A stretch of 64,000 nt of DNA from Imperialibacter sp963977595. GTDB taxonomy: Bacteria > Bacteroidota > Bacteroidia > Cytophagales > Cyclobacteriaceae. Numbering within the stretch: the first letter of the stretch is position 1; every line of letters begins with the position of its first letter. The stretch spans positions 4,030,001 to 4,094,000 of the forward strand of contig NZ_CP180355.1 in the NCBI RefSeq assembly GCF_048007035.1. The letters are read 5' to 3'. Shown here piece after piece: positions 18,341-27,397 of the stretch. The notes under the pieces are model-generated. The model saw only the letters and a list, made by a program, of their open reading frames with translations. It was not told the DNA's origin and ran no database searches. The position numbers and the translations under genes were made by a program.

Positions 18341-19215
18341 AGCTTTTTGATTTGATTGGCAACACGCCAATGGTAGCGTTGGAAAAAATTCCAACCAATA
18401 AGAACGTAACTATATACGCCAAGCTGGAAGGACAAAACCCCGGCGGAAGTGTCAAAGACAGGGCAGCCTACAATATGATCAAAAGCGCTTTGGAGCGTGG
18501 CGATATCAAGCCGGGTGATAAGCTGGTGGAAGCAACGAGTGGAAATACGGGGATTGCCCTTGCCATGATTGCCCAGGTAATGGGGGTGCACATGACACTG
18601 ATCATGCCCGACAACTCCACCAAAGAGCGGGTGCTGTCGATGGAAGCTTACGGAGCCAAAGTGATCTTAACTCCTGCTGCCAAAACCATCGAATACTCCA
18701 GAGAGCTGGCCGATAAAATGGCAGCTGAGGATGGATATACCATCCTCAATCAGTTCGCCAATCCCGACAACTGGAAAGGCCATTACAAGACCACGGGCCC
18801 CGAGATTTGGAACGATACCAACGGCAAAGTGACGCACTTTGTGTCTGCCATGGGCACCACAGGCACCATCATGGGAGTAAGCCGCTACCTGAAGGAAAAG
18901 AACAAGAATATCCAGATCGTAGGCACTCAGCCGACAGACGGCTCTAGCATTCCGGGTATCCGCCGCTGGTCGCCGGAGTTTCTGCCCAAGATATTTGAGC
19001 CCGACAGAGTTGACCGGGTTGTGGACGTAAGCCAGGACCAGGCCACCGAAATGACCCGCCGCATGGCCAGAGAGGAAGGCATTATGGCGGGCATGAGCAG
19101 TGGTGGTGCCTTGTATGCCGCCTTGCAAATTGCTTCCGAGCTGGAGTCAGGTGTGATCGTGTGCATTACCTGCGACAGAGGTGATCGGTACCTGAGCTCC
19201 GATTTGTTTGGGTGA
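18337..19215 (+). CDS. cysM: O-acetylserine sulfhydrylase (cysteine synthase B type)
   Basis: A 292-residue PLP-dependent fold-type II enzyme that makes cysteine from O-acetylserine and sulfide. Lys40 in NPGGSVKDRA is the PLP Schiff-base lysine, EATSGNTG (about 65-72) is the substrate-binding loop, and MGTTGTIMG is the phosphate loop. The compact length and C terminus (CITCDRGDRYLSSDLF) fit CysM better than CysK. It overlaps cysE by 4 bp. A degraded copy of its last 64 codons is found 3 kb downstream at 22266-22460, nearly identical in DNA over the final 150 bp. Confidence 0.94.
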   Translation: MKLFDLIGNTPMVALEKIPTNKNVTIYAKLEGQNPGGSVKDRAAYNMIKSALERGDIKPGDKLVEATSGNTGIALAMIAQVMGVHMTLIMPDNSTKERVLSMEAYGAKVILTPAAKTIEYSRELADKMAAEDGYTILNQFANPDNWKGHYKTTGPEIWNDTNGKVTHFVSAMGTTGTIMGVSRYLKEKNKNIQIVGTQPTDGSSIPGIRRWSPEFLPKIFEPDRVDRVVDVSQDQATEMTRRMAREEGIMAGMSSGGALYAALQIASELESGVIVCITCDRGDRYLSSDLFG

Positions 19216-19404
19216 AAGTTTCTGCCAATAAGGCATTGCGGCCTTAGTTTCCGCTTTAACTGCGGGCAATGAATTCTATTGCAATTCTTCGAGTTAGAGA
19301 AAGGATGAGGTTGATTAATAATGTAATTTAAACGTTACGTAAAGCAACCCGCCGATATATTTTTTTAATCGATCCAGTGTCCCTGGTTGGGAATTATTTC
19401 AGGC

Positions 19405-19809
19405 TTAGCTATTTAGTTTACCAATCAGTTTAACTAGTATTTCTTGAGAAAGAGGCTTGATAATATAGTCGGAAACCAGAGTGATTCTTTTGACTTTTTC
19501 CAGGTCATCCGGCGAAATCGATGACGTGCAAACATAGATTTCAATTTTTTTTCCTATGAAAGGATGCAGTTCTATGAATTCTTCTAAAAACCCCCAGCCA
19601 TCCATGATTGGCATGGCCAGATCCAGAAAGATAACATCAGGAAGGCTGTCCGGGTTGTTTTTGTTTTCAGTGAGAAAGTCAATAGCCTCCTGACCATTGC
19701 CGAAGACTTTGATGACTTCAACTAAACTGGTTTCCTTGATTGTAGCCGTAGTGAGATAAGTGTAAATATCATCGTCGTCTACCAAAAAAAGATTTTTGAC
19801 TTTATTCAT
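19405..19809 (-). CDS. Single-domain response regulator
   Basis: A 134-residue receiver domain without an output domain. Acidic pocket residues are in FLVDDDDIY (11-14), the phosphorylation site is Asp63 in IFLDLAMPIMDG, the conserved Thr/Ser is in YVCTSSISPDD and the Lys in DYIIKPLS. The start overlaps the upstream kinase stop by 4 bp, so the pair is co-translated and almost certainly a cognate pair. As a CheY/Rcp1-like stand-alone receiver it would act by protein contact or as a phosphorelay intermediate. Confidence 0.92.
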   Translation of the reverse strand: MNKVKNLFLVDDDDIYTYLTTATIKETSLVEVIKVFGNGQEAIDFLTENKNNPDSLPDVIFLDLAMPIMDGWGFLEEFIELHPFIGKKIEIYVCTSSISPDDLEKVKRITLVSDYIIKPLSQEILVKLIGKLNS

Positions 19810-21989
19810 AAAAGTTGATTAACAAATTTTACATAGAATGTGGTTCCTTTACCGGGGTGGCTGTCTGCCCAAATTTTCCCTCCCATCGCCTCCACCTGAG
19901 TTTTGGTCATGTATAGTCCAAACCCTTTTGCTTCAGGGTGCTTGTGAAAGACCTTTCGGATTTTAAATAAATTTTGCTGATGACGTTTTAAGTCTATGCC
20001 CAGTCCATTGTCCGTAAAAGCAAGCAGCACGCTGTTGCCGCTATTATCGGTTCTCACGTTGATTTCCGGCCGACGGTCTGGCGATCTATACTTTAGTGAG
20101 TTACTAATGAAGTTGCTGAAAATGCTGTCAATATATTTTTGAGGAAACTTAATGACAGGAGCAGAATCGAAGTCCGTATTAACTATTGCTCCACAATCAT
20201 CTATTTGATTTCTGAAGCCAACTAACACACGACTAAAGCTACTTTTGATATGGATTTCACTTTGCTCAATATCAACGTCGTTGCGCACCTGTACAGATTC
20301 TACCAATTCGTTAAAAACCTCATTTAGGTGATGTACAACTGGTTTTAGTCGCTTCAAGGCCTCCTTGCGCCTGTCAATATGCTTGTTGTTCTCAATGATA
20401 TCAACCAGCATGGAGATGTTTATCATTGGCCCACGCAAGTTATGGGAAACTATGTTACAAAAGTCAACTAACTGCACGTTTTGCCTTTCAAGCGTTTTGG
20501 CGATTTTTTTTCTTTCTGTAATGTCTCTGATTACTGCCGAAACGACGGGCCCGTCTTCAAGTGTTAACGGGCTTAGGCTTATCTCCACGGCAAATTCGCT
20601 TTGATTTTTTCTGATGGCGAATAGTTCTTTTTCGGCTCCAGCCAATATCGGTTTAGCTTTGTTGCCAAAGCTACTATTGCTGATTGGGTTGTCCGCCTTG
20701 AACCGTTCGGGAAATAGGATGCCAACACTTTTGCCATAGAGCTCTGCTTTTTTGTAGCCGAATAGTTTTTCAGTCTGGGCGTTAATCAGAATGATTTGGC
20801 CGGAAGTATTTACTATTACCATGGCATCGGGGGCAGACTCTAGTAGTGACTTGAACTTAGTTTCCGATTCGGCAAGTTTAACCTCAAATGCCTTCTGTTC
20901 TGTGACGTCTTGACAGGTCCCCACCATTTCGATGGGATCATTGTTCTCGTTGGTATAAATCTCTCCGAGCAGGTGAATCATTTTTACCTCACCTCCAGAG
21001 GTTATGATCCGATGAAAAAAACCTTTGAATTTTTTCTCACGAAGAGACTCTTGTACACGCTCCGTAACATAGTCTTTGTCGTCGTCGTGAACGTACCCAA
21101 AATAGGTGGCGTAGGTAAGTGGTACATCCTTGTCGTGCCCGAACATTGGAAACAGGTTTTCAGACCAAACGACGTCATTTGATATCAAATCCCACTGCCA
21201 GTGCCCCATCATCACCACCTGTTCTGCGGTAGTGAGTAACTTATTTTTCTTTAAGAGGTCACTCGCTACACGCTTGGCGGAAGTTAGGTCATGCACCGAC
21301 GCCAATACAAGTTTGTCCTGGCCGAAACTCAACGGACTAAAAATAATTTTTATTGGAAACGTTTCTTCCTCCTTTTTCTTTCCAATCGCTTCAATTGATT
21401 TAGGCGCTGGAGACTTGTCGCCAGTGCCAAACAAAGTCTGTTGTTCGGCAGTGAGGTCGTTTGCCAAAAGGAAATTTGGGTGCTTTCCCGTCAACTCATT
21501 CTTAGAGAAGCCAAACAGTGTCTCCGCTCGGCGATTGACCAGCAATATTCTGCTATTTCCCCCCAATATGATAGTCGCATAAGGCAGTGCAGTTAAAAAT
21601 TCAGTTAGCTGACCAAGGCTGTTGTGGTGCACGACGGGCTGAAATATTTCAATTATTCCAGCAATTACTCCTTTTTCGTCAGTGTAAGGATGTAGTGTGC
21701 TGGTGACTTCTACTTCCTGACTGTTTTTAGCTATTTTTTTGGAGGCAAATTTCTTTACACTTCTCCCATTCAAAATTTGCTTTACCAAACCGATTTCCTT
21801 CTCGGTGCACTCGCTCGGAGTAATTGTATCAATCGTTTTCCCGGTGAGTTCCCCCGGACTGTATTTGAGCAGTTGCTCGCCTGCTTGGTTAATAAAAACA
21901 ATTTTACCCTCCAGATCACATACAATCACAACCTCTTCGATTGCCGAAGCCAGGCTTTGCAATGGACCATACCGTGTTGAAGCTTGCAT
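19806..21989 (-). CDS. Multi-PAS sensor histidine kinase (soluble)
   Basis: A 727-residue kinase with no transmembrane segment. About four PAS/PAC modules occupy residues 5-490 (EEVVIVCDLEGKIVFINQAGEQL, then repeats with GKHPNFLLANDL, a third module with WQWDLISNDVVWSENLF, and a fourth with SAPDAMVIVNTSGQIILINAQ truncated in form). The dimerisation helix follows with the phospho-His in IVSHNLRGPM, then the ATPase domain: N-box DSIFSNFISNSLKY, G1 FTDNGLGID and G2 GFGLYMTKTQVEAMGG. It senses a cytoplasmic signal and passes phosphate to the coupled regulator. The C-terminal half closely resembles that of the kinase at 39920-42382. It interrupts the stretch between cysM and the cysM fragment. Confidence 0.9.
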   Translation of the reverse strand: MQASTRYGPLQSLASAIEEVVIVCDLEGKIVFINQAGEQLLKYSPGELTGKTIDTITPSECTEKEIGLVKQILNGRSVKKFASKKIAKNSQEVEVTSTLHPYTDEKGVIAGIIEIFQPVVHHNSLGQLTEFLTALPYATIILGGNSRILLVNRRAETLFGFSKNELTGKHPNFLLANDLTAEQQTLFGTGDKSPAPKSIEAIGKKKEEETFPIKIIFSPLSFGQDKLVLASVHDLTSAKRVASDLLKKNKLLTTAEQVVMMGHWQWDLISNDVVWSENLFPMFGHDKDVPLTYATYFGYVHDDDKDYVTERVQESLREKKFKGFFHRIITSGGEVKMIHLLGEIYTNENNDPIEMVGTCQDVTEQKAFEVKLAESETKFKSLLESAPDAMVIVNTSGQIILINAQTEKLFGYKKAELYGKSVGILFPERFKADNPISNSSFGNKAKPILAGAEKELFAIRKNQSEFAVEISLSPLTLEDGPVVSAVIRDITERKKIAKTLERQNVQLVDFCNIVSHNLRGPMINISMLVDIIENNKHIDRRKEALKRLKPVVHHLNEVFNELVESVQVRNDVDIEQSEIHIKSSFSRVLVGFRNQIDDCGAIVNTDFDSAPVIKFPQKYIDSIFSNFISNSLKYRSPDRRPEINVRTDNSGNSVLLAFTDNGLGIDLKRHQQNLFKIRKVFHKHPEAKGFGLYMTKTQVEAMGGKIWADSHPGKGTTFYVKFVNQLL

Positions 21990-22265
21990 AGCTATTTGCC
22001 GGGGTTGTTGTTGGTAATTTTCCAGTGTCTGGAACGGAGCTGATTCATAAATTGGTTATTTTTAGAGAAAATTCATCGTTTTTTGACGTTTAAATTATAA
22101 CACAGCAAGACGTGATATGGTTATAAAAACGTTTTAGATGCTCGAATAGAACGCTGTTTCCGCATGAAAAGATCATGAAAGCCAAGCCTGCCGCCATTGT
22201 GCATTTAACAGTTAGGTAACTTATTATGGAAATAAAGAGGATGCCGCAGAGGCCTCAGAACATAA

Positions 22266-22460
22266 GTGGATATCAGCCAGAATCAGGCCACCAAATTGAC
22301 ACGCCGCATGGCCAGAGAGGAAGGCATTATGGCGGGCATGAGCAGTGGTGGTGCCTTGTATGCCGCCTTGCAAATTGCTTCTGAGCTGGAGTCAGGTGTG
22401 ATCGTCTGCATTACCTGCGACAGGGGTGATCGGTACCTGAGCTCCGATTTGTTTGAGTGA
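22266..22460 (+). pseudogene. Duplicated 3' fragment of cysM
   Basis: An in-frame 64-codon stretch, GTG to TGA, matching the last 64 codons of cysM at 19021-19215. I count 4 differences over the final 150 bp but about 8 over the first 42 bp. The match ends within a few bases after the stop codon, and none is visible upstream of 22266. There is no PLP lysine or substrate loop, so it cannot be an active enzyme. The fragment starts with a GTG but lacks any obvious promoter. Most likely it is a remnant of a local duplication. Confidence 0.85.
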
Positions 22461-22485
22461 AAGCACTCAACACTTCATTACTACC

Positions 22486-22635
22486 TCATTTGGTGGGTTT
22501 GAGGCTATTAATTTCATTTCTGAGAATAACGGCCTCTTTGGACGCCTTGTCAGTCTTTTCTAAACGATTCTTCAGGTTTTCGATCTGTACCCGAAGCTTC
22601 TTTGATACCTTTTCTATACCTGCGCTATTCTTCAT
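22486..22635 (-). CDS. Putative 49-residue coiled-coil protein
   Basis: A short open frame on the minus strand from ATG at 22635 to TGA at 22486, between the cysM fragment and the monooxygenase gene, and 9 bp downstream of that gene's stop. The product is lysine-rich with heptad-like leucine/isoleucine spacing (KVSKKLRVQIENLKNRLEK) and would form a single helix or dimeric coiled coil. I recognise no family. It could be the last gene of a short operon with the monooxygenase, or chance. Confidence 0.35.
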   Translation of the reverse strand: MKNSAGIEKVSKKLRVQIENLKNRLEKTDKASKEAVILRNEINSLKPTK

Positions 22636-22644
22636 TTTAATACC

Positions 22645-22941
22645 TTATAAAGGATGCGCCAGCAACACCTCTCTGGATTCCAGCAGCGGCACAATTTTGC
22701 CCAGCACTATTTCCTTAAAGTAGCCTGCATCCCGGTGTGTCTGTAGCGCTGCTTCGTCTTTGTAGCCCTCGTAGAGCGCAATCGTGTGGTCATCGTCTTT
22801 GCCCTGATGCAAAGTGTAAAACAGGTTGCCCGCTTCCGCTCTTGTCTTCGGAACCATTTCCTTGAGGTGTTTGATGACTGTATCGACCTGGCCTTGTTTC
22901 ACTTTCCAGGTAACGATGAGGTAGATAGGTGGTTGAGTCAT
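22645..22941 (-). CDS. Antibiotic biosynthesis monooxygenase (ABM)-domain protein, quinol monooxygenase-like
   Basis: A 98-residue dimeric alpha/beta-barrel protein of the ABM/YgiN type. It opens with YLIVTWKVKQGQ, followed by FYTLHQGKDDDHTIALYEGYKDEAAL and AGYFKEIV; the F-Y-T-L-H and E-x-Y-x-D-x-A-L elements are the usual family markers. Members oxidise quinols or degrade polycyclic compounds, or act in heme or methylglyoxal stress; the substrate is not predictable. It starts 23 bp after a lipocalin-like lipoprotein gene in the same direction. Confidence 0.8.
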   Translation of the reverse strand: MTQPPIYLIVTWKVKQGQVDTVIKHLKEMVPKTRAEAGNLFYTLHQGKDDDHTIALYEGYKDEAALQTHRDAGYFKEIVLGKIVPLLESREVLLAHPL

Positions 22942-22964
22942 AATAATGGTTGTTTGGTCATCTG

Positions 22965-23432
22965 TTACTGCAATCTTACCAGCTTTTCAATATTGATTTG
23001 GTTGAGGTCTATCGCATCAATTTTTTCGATGCTATTGGTCGTTAGAGTATCGCCTGAAATCGTAAATGCCAGTTCAAATTTCTGGCCTTCCCATTCACGG
23101 TAATTACAGTAGTTGAGGTGCTCGAAGTACTTGTCCTTTTTTACTTCATATCTTCCTCCGCCCGAAACGAAAATAGCAGTGCTATCCTTTCCCTGACTGA
23201 GGTCGTGCCGCAAAAAGGCGAAATGCGTGTCGTTATACATTTTGATCATTTCCTGACCCTTGGTATAGTCAATCATGACAGTATCATCGCCAGTAATCTG
23301 TATACCAGCCACCAGCTGCCAGGTACCCACCAAAGGATTGACGCTAGTCTTCAGTTGGCGAGATTTGTCACCACTAAGACTACAGGAAGACAAAAATACC
23401 AGTCCTAACAAAGAGAGTTTAATTTGTTTCAT
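22965..23432 (-). CDS. Lipocalin-like lipoprotein
   Basis: I start at the ATG at 23432, which gives a 155-residue lipoprotein (GLVFLSSC, Cys17). A longer frame from 23531 adds 33 residues lacking signal features. The mature part starts with LVGTWQLVAG, the typical first strand of lipocalin-like domains in Bacteroidota, and continues as a beta-barrel with ATIFVSGGGRYEV-like strands. No ligand can be inferred. The gene is next to and upstream of the ABM gene, 23 bp apart. Confidence 0.65.
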   Translation of the reverse strand: MKQIKLSLLGLVFLSSCSLSGDKSRQLKTSVNPLVGTWQLVAGIQITGDDTVMIDYTKGQEMIKMYNDTHFAFLRHDLSQGKDSTAIFVSGGGRYEVKKDKYFEHLNYCNYREWEGQKFELAFTISGDTLTTNSIEKIDAIDLNQINIEKLVRLQ

Positions 23433-23545
23433 TTCACTTTCAATTGAAGTAAAGTACCCTTCAATATCGCAAGGGTCTCCCTTGTGATGTATACTTGACT
23501 GGCGTCCGCCACTTCCGAGATGGCCGACCATTCAGCCGTGGCTCC

Positions 23546-25072
23546 CTACTTCTCCCCCAGCGCCTCAAACTTAAATTTCTCAGTCGCCGCCGGTTCATGC
23601 TCCCGCTTCATGATGGCTTCAATTTGAGCTACTACTTCGGGGTTTTCTGCTGCTACGTTATTTTGTTCCTGAGGATCACTTTTCAAATTATACAGTTCCA
23701 CTTCCAGGTTGTCTTCAAACATCCCTTTCCTAATGCCCTTCCAGTCGCCCATTTGCACAGCCTGCTGCCCGGTGTATTCCAGCAGCTCCCAGTAGAGAAA
23801 CTCATGCGTAGCTTGATTGCCCTTTCCCAATAAAGTGGGTAAAAAGCTGATGCCATCTGTTTTGGCAGGAGCGGCTATGCCAACGAGTTCGCAAAATGTC
23901 GGCATCACATCGTAAAAAGCTGTCGCAAGGTCGGTGGTAGTGCCTGGCTTGATTTTACCTTCCCAGCTGGCAATCATCGGCACCCGGATGCCCCCTTCGT
24001 ACACAAACCCTTTGTTTCTTCCATAGCCATTCGTGTAGGGGCCGGTGCTGTTGAAATACTCGAAGTCCACGCCCGCCGTGTAGGTAGGCCCATTGTCGCT
24101 GGTGAAAATGATCAGCGTGTTTTCGTAAAGCCCCAATTCTTTCAGTGTTGCCACCAGCTCGCCCACCTGATCGTCCAGATAGCTGATCATCCCGGCATAG
24201 GCTGCCCTTGGGTAGCGGTGAGGGAAGTAGCCTAAGTTGCCAAGGTAGGGCTGCTCCTCACCAAAAATGGCATGATACTTTTCCACATACTCTTTTGGTA
24301 CCTGCAAAGGCAAGTGTGGCAGGGGAGAAGCATAGTACAGAAAGAAGGGGTTGTCTTTGTTTTCACGCAAAAAGCCCAGCGCCTTATCATGCATAACACC
24401 GGGAGCGTAGTCAGCCTGGTAGAACTTGTCGAAGCTCGACTCCGCCAGCGTGTCTGAACCCGTTGCCAGTTTTTCTCCGGGAGCCATGAACTCATTGTTC
24501 AGGTAAATCCGGTTTTCATTTTCCCAAATATGTGTGGGGTACAGATTATGTGCCTGGCGCTGACAATTATAACCACAGAAGTAGTCAAACCCTTGTGCGT
24601 TGGGCGTGCTTTCGGAGGCAGGTGCACCCAGCCCCCACTTGCCAATAAGTGCTGTTTTGTAGCCAGCTTGCTGCATTACTTCGCCCATCGTAAGCGTGCT
24701 GTCGGGTATCGGGCGCTGCCCCTCCAGGGTCGAATCGGCCAGCATGGCAGCAAAGTCCCACACGTCGCCTCTCTCCCGCCATTCGTCGTTGCCCCGGATA
24801 AACGAATGTCCCATGTGCAGCCCGGTGAGCAGTGCATACCTCGATGGGGCACAAACAGGGGCTCCGGAATAATGGCGGGTAAACTTCATACCATTCTTCG
24901 CCAATGCGTCAATATTGGGCGTCTGAATCAACTTTTGCCCGTAAGCGCCTACATCGCCATAGCCAAGGTCATCAGCCAGTATGTAAATAATATTGGGTTT
25001 CTTCTCTTCCGGAGTTGTTGAACAAGATAACAGCACTGCGCTGATACAAAGCAGGATAATGAAAGACCGCAT
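23546..25072 (-). CDS. Sulfatase, S1-type lipoprotein
   Basis: I choose the ATG at 25072, giving 508 residues with a lipoprotein signal (LLCISAVLLSC, Cys17); the frame extends 45 codons upstream without signal character. YILADDLGYGDVG provides the metal-binding Asp pair (34-35), and GAPVCAPSRYALLTG is the sulfatase signature with Cys74 as the formylglycine precursor. FTSDNGPTYTAGVDF supplies the second metal Asp-Asn. The form resembles arylsulfatase A-like enzymes acting on sulfated glycans. It diverges from an S41 peptidase gene with a 127-bp shared control region. Confidence 0.92.
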   Translation of the reverse strand: MRSFIILLCISAVLLSCSTTPEEKKPNIIYILADDLGYGDVGAYGQKLIQTPNIDALAKNGMKFTRHYSGAPVCAPSRYALLTGLHMGHSFIRGNDEWRERGDVWDFAAMLADSTLEGQRPIPDSTLTMGEVMQQAGYKTALIGKWGLGAPASESTPNAQGFDYFCGYNCQRQAHNLYPTHIWENENRIYLNNEFMAPGEKLATGSDTLAESSFDKFYQADYAPGVMHDKALGFLRENKDNPFFLYYASPLPHLPLQVPKEYVEKYHAIFGEEQPYLGNLGYFPHRYPRAAYAGMISYLDDQVGELVATLKELGLYENTLIIFTSDNGPTYTAGVDFEYFNSTGPYTNGYGRNKGFVYEGGIRVPMIASWEGKIKPGTTTDLATAFYDVMPTFCELVGIAAPAKTDGISFLPTLLGKGNQATHEFLYWELLEYTGQQAVQMGDWKGIRKGMFEDNLEVELYNLKSDPQEQNNVAAENPEVVAQIEAIMKREHEPAATEKFKFEALGEK

Positions 25073-25199
25073 GATAGATGGTTTGGTGTTGAGGAGCCAA
25101 TATAGCCATTTTATGTTTTTCTCGTTAAGGTAACTGGAAGGGAAAAAATCCCCCGGAATGGGGGCCATTTCGAGTGCAGATGGTTTTATATTTACCTTT

Positions 25200-26123
25200 A
25201 TGATCAAATGCTTCTATTTCAGTCTTTTAGTGGCTGCTTTTGCTTGCGACGCCACGCCAGCCCCTCATGTAGAGTCGACAGTGAAAGCCCTGGCGACTGC
25301 GCTGAAAGATAATTACATCTACGAGGACAAGGCTGAGCAAATGAGTGACCACCTGCTCCAACGCCTGCGGGAAGGGAAGTTTGATGGAGAAATGACCGAC
25401 GAACAGCTGGCCAATCTGTTGCACGAGGAAGTGAGGTCGGTAGTCGACGACAAGCATTTGCGAATCTGGCTGAGCAGCCGGGGCAGAAGCGTTTCTAATC
25501 GAAGGGAAGTGCCCGGTTATCCTCATGGATTTGGGAAGGCGAAGATGTTGGCTGATCACATAGGCTACCTTGAAATCACTGGTTTTCATAACCCGATTAG
25601 TGCCTTCCGGGCCGACTTGACTAAACAAATGACGCTGCTGTCAGGAGCCAAAGCCGTGATTCTTGACCTTCGAAATAATGGTGGCGGCTCACCAGAAGCA
25701 GTACAGCTTATCTCCAGTTATTTTTTCGATAGAAGCAAGACTGTTCACCTTAATACGCTTTATTTCCGAAACAGCGATTCCAGTACCGATTATTACACCC
25801 TGCAGGAAATTGAAGGGCCCGACCTCCAAAGTAAGCCACTTTTGATACTTACAAGCGATTACACTTTTTCAGCGGCTGAGGAGTTTACTTACAATATGCA
25901 ATCGCTTAAGCGAGCCACCATTGTGGGTGAAACTACTGGCGGCGGGGCACATCCGGTTAACCGGTACACCATTTCTGAAGCAATTGTGGCCATCATTCCA
26001 GTCGGTCGGGCCATCAATCCCATAACAAAGACCAATTGGGAAGGTGTCGGTATAAAGCCTGACGTGGAGGTTGATGAAGAAAGTGCGCTTGATAAAGCCT
26101 TAGAACTGCTTTCCGGCTCCTGA
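25200..26123 (+). CDS. S41-family tail-specific peptidase, IRBP-like lipoprotein
   Basis: A 307-residue lipoprotein (VAAFAC, Cys16). An N-terminal helical domain (about 20-100, with ALKDNYIYEDKAEQM) precedes the S41 catalytic domain (about 110-300). I see AVILDLRNNGGGSPE, the conserved strand; the likely nucleophile Ser in TSDYTFSAAEEF, followed by Glu; and GETTGGGAHPVNRY. There is no PDZ domain, as in the retinol-binding-protein-like subfamily. I start at the ATG at 25200 because it opens the signal helix; the frame upstream is open for 14 codons. A TATATTTA box at 25187-25194 would place transcription start at or next to this ATG. The substrate is unknown, likely periplasmic peptides. Confidence 0.85.
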   Translation: MIKCFYFSLLVAAFACDATPAPHVESTVKALATALKDNYIYEDKAEQMSDHLLQRLREGKFDGEMTDEQLANLLHEEVRSVVDDKHLRIWLSSRGRSVSNRREVPGYPHGFGKAKMLADHIGYLEITGFHNPISAFRADLTKQMTLLSGAKAVILDLRNNGGGSPEAVQLISSYFFDRSKTVHLNTLYFRNSDSSTDYYTLQEIEGPDLQSKPLLILTSDYTFSAAEEFTYNMQSLKRATIVGETTGGGAHPVNRYTISEAIVAIIPVGRAINPITKTNWEGVGIKPDVEVDEESALDKALELLSGS

Positions 26124-26179
26124 TTTTTTTTTAGCAAGGACTAATTCCTAATTTGAAATCGACAAATTTCAAATCCTCT

Positions 26180-27259
26180 ATGTTCACCATCGACGCCCAC
26201 CTTGACCTGTCCATGAACGCCATTGAATGGAACAGGGACATCAGACTTCCAGTAGCTGACATTAATAAAAGGGAGGAAGGGCTAACCGACAAGCCTGACA
26301 GAGCGAAAGCCGTAGTTTCGCTGCCGGAGCTACGCCGGGGAAACATCGGCCTGGTGGTGGCCACGCAAATTGCCCGTTATGTAGCACCTGGAAATCCTTT
26401 GCCCGGGTGGCATTCGGCTGAGCAAGCCTGGGCGCAAACCCAAGGGCAGTTGGCCTGGTACAAAGCCATGGAAGAGGCTGGTGAAATGACTCAAATCACT
26501 AACCTTTCCCTGCTCAATAAACACACTGCTTTGTGGGGGAATGGGCTGCCAAATGAGCGCAAGCCGGTAGGCTATATCTTGAGTTTGGAAGGGGCAGACT
26601 CCATCGTTACTGTGGGTCATCTAGAAAGAGCCTATGCTTACGGTCTCAGAGCTTTGGGCCCGGCGCATTATGGGCCTGGCCGCTATGCTCAGGGCACCGA
26701 TGCCGCTGGAGGGCTCGGTCCAAAAGGTCGGGAGCTGTTGAAAGAAATGGAGAGGCTGGGGATTATTTTGGATGCCACTCACTTGTGCGACGACAGCTTT
26801 TGGGAAGCTTTGGATAATTATCATGGCCCGGTGTGGGCCAGCCACAACAACTGCCGGGCGCTGGTTAACCACAACCGCCAGTTCAGCGACGAGCAAATCA
26901 AAGAGCTAATTGGCCGTGGCGCTGTGATAGGGGGAGCGCTCGACGCCTGGATGATGGTGCCCGGCTGGGTGCGGGGCCAATCGACTCCCCGGGCCATGGA
27001 TTGCAACCTTGAAAAAATGATTGACCACATGGATCACATCTGTCAGCTGGCCGGCAATGCTTTGCACATAGGCATTGGATCCGACCTGGATGGTGCCTTT
27101 GGGAAAGAGCAATGCCCTTACGATTTAAACACGATAGCTGATCTGCAAACAGTGCCAGATTTGCTGACAAAACGAGGCTATTCGGAAAAAGAAATTGAAC
27201 AAGTAATGCACGGAAATTGGCTTCGGTTTCTTCAAAAGGCCTGGGCCGGGAAAGATTGA
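26180..27259 (+). CDS. Membrane dipeptidase (peptidase M19) family protein
   Basis: A 359-residue zinc-dependent dipeptidase-type TIM barrel. The start is the ATG at 26180, directly before TIDAHLDLSMNA, which holds the H-x-D metal ligand pair; a TTG 27 bp upstream is less likely. Other family motifs are LSLEGADSI (bridging Glu), LGPAHYGPGRYA, DATHLCDDSF and WASHNNCRALVNH with two His ligands. The late motif IGIGSDLDGAFG is the conserved Asp. It hydrolyses dipeptides, probably including D-amino acid types; no signal peptide is seen, so it is cytoplasmic. It follows the S41 peptidase in the same direction. Confidence 0.9.
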   Translation: MFTIDAHLDLSMNAIEWNRDIRLPVADINKREEGLTDKPDRAKAVVSLPELRRGNIGLVVATQIARYVAPGNPLPGWHSAEQAWAQTQGQLAWYKAMEEAGEMTQITNLSLLNKHTALWGNGLPNERKPVGYILSLEGADSIVTVGHLERAYAYGLRALGPAHYGPGRYAQGTDAAGGLGPKGRELLKEMERLGIILDATHLCDDSFWEALDNYHGPVWASHNNCRALVNHNRQFSDEQIKELIGRGAVIGGALDAWMMVPGWVRGQSTPRAMDCNLEKMIDHMDHICQLAGNALHIGIGSDLDGAFGKEQCPYDLNTIADLQTVPDLLTKRGYSEKEIEQVMHGNWLRFLQKAWAGKD

Positions 27260-27397
27260 AGAGCGAAAGTTTTATTCAAGGTGCTTAAGTCATATATTTA
27301 GCAACCCAGAAAAAAGTGGGAATTGAAAGCAGGTAAGCTAAGTGCCCCAAAAGCATTTGGTGTTACAAGCCAAAAAGCACCATCAACCAAATAGTTC

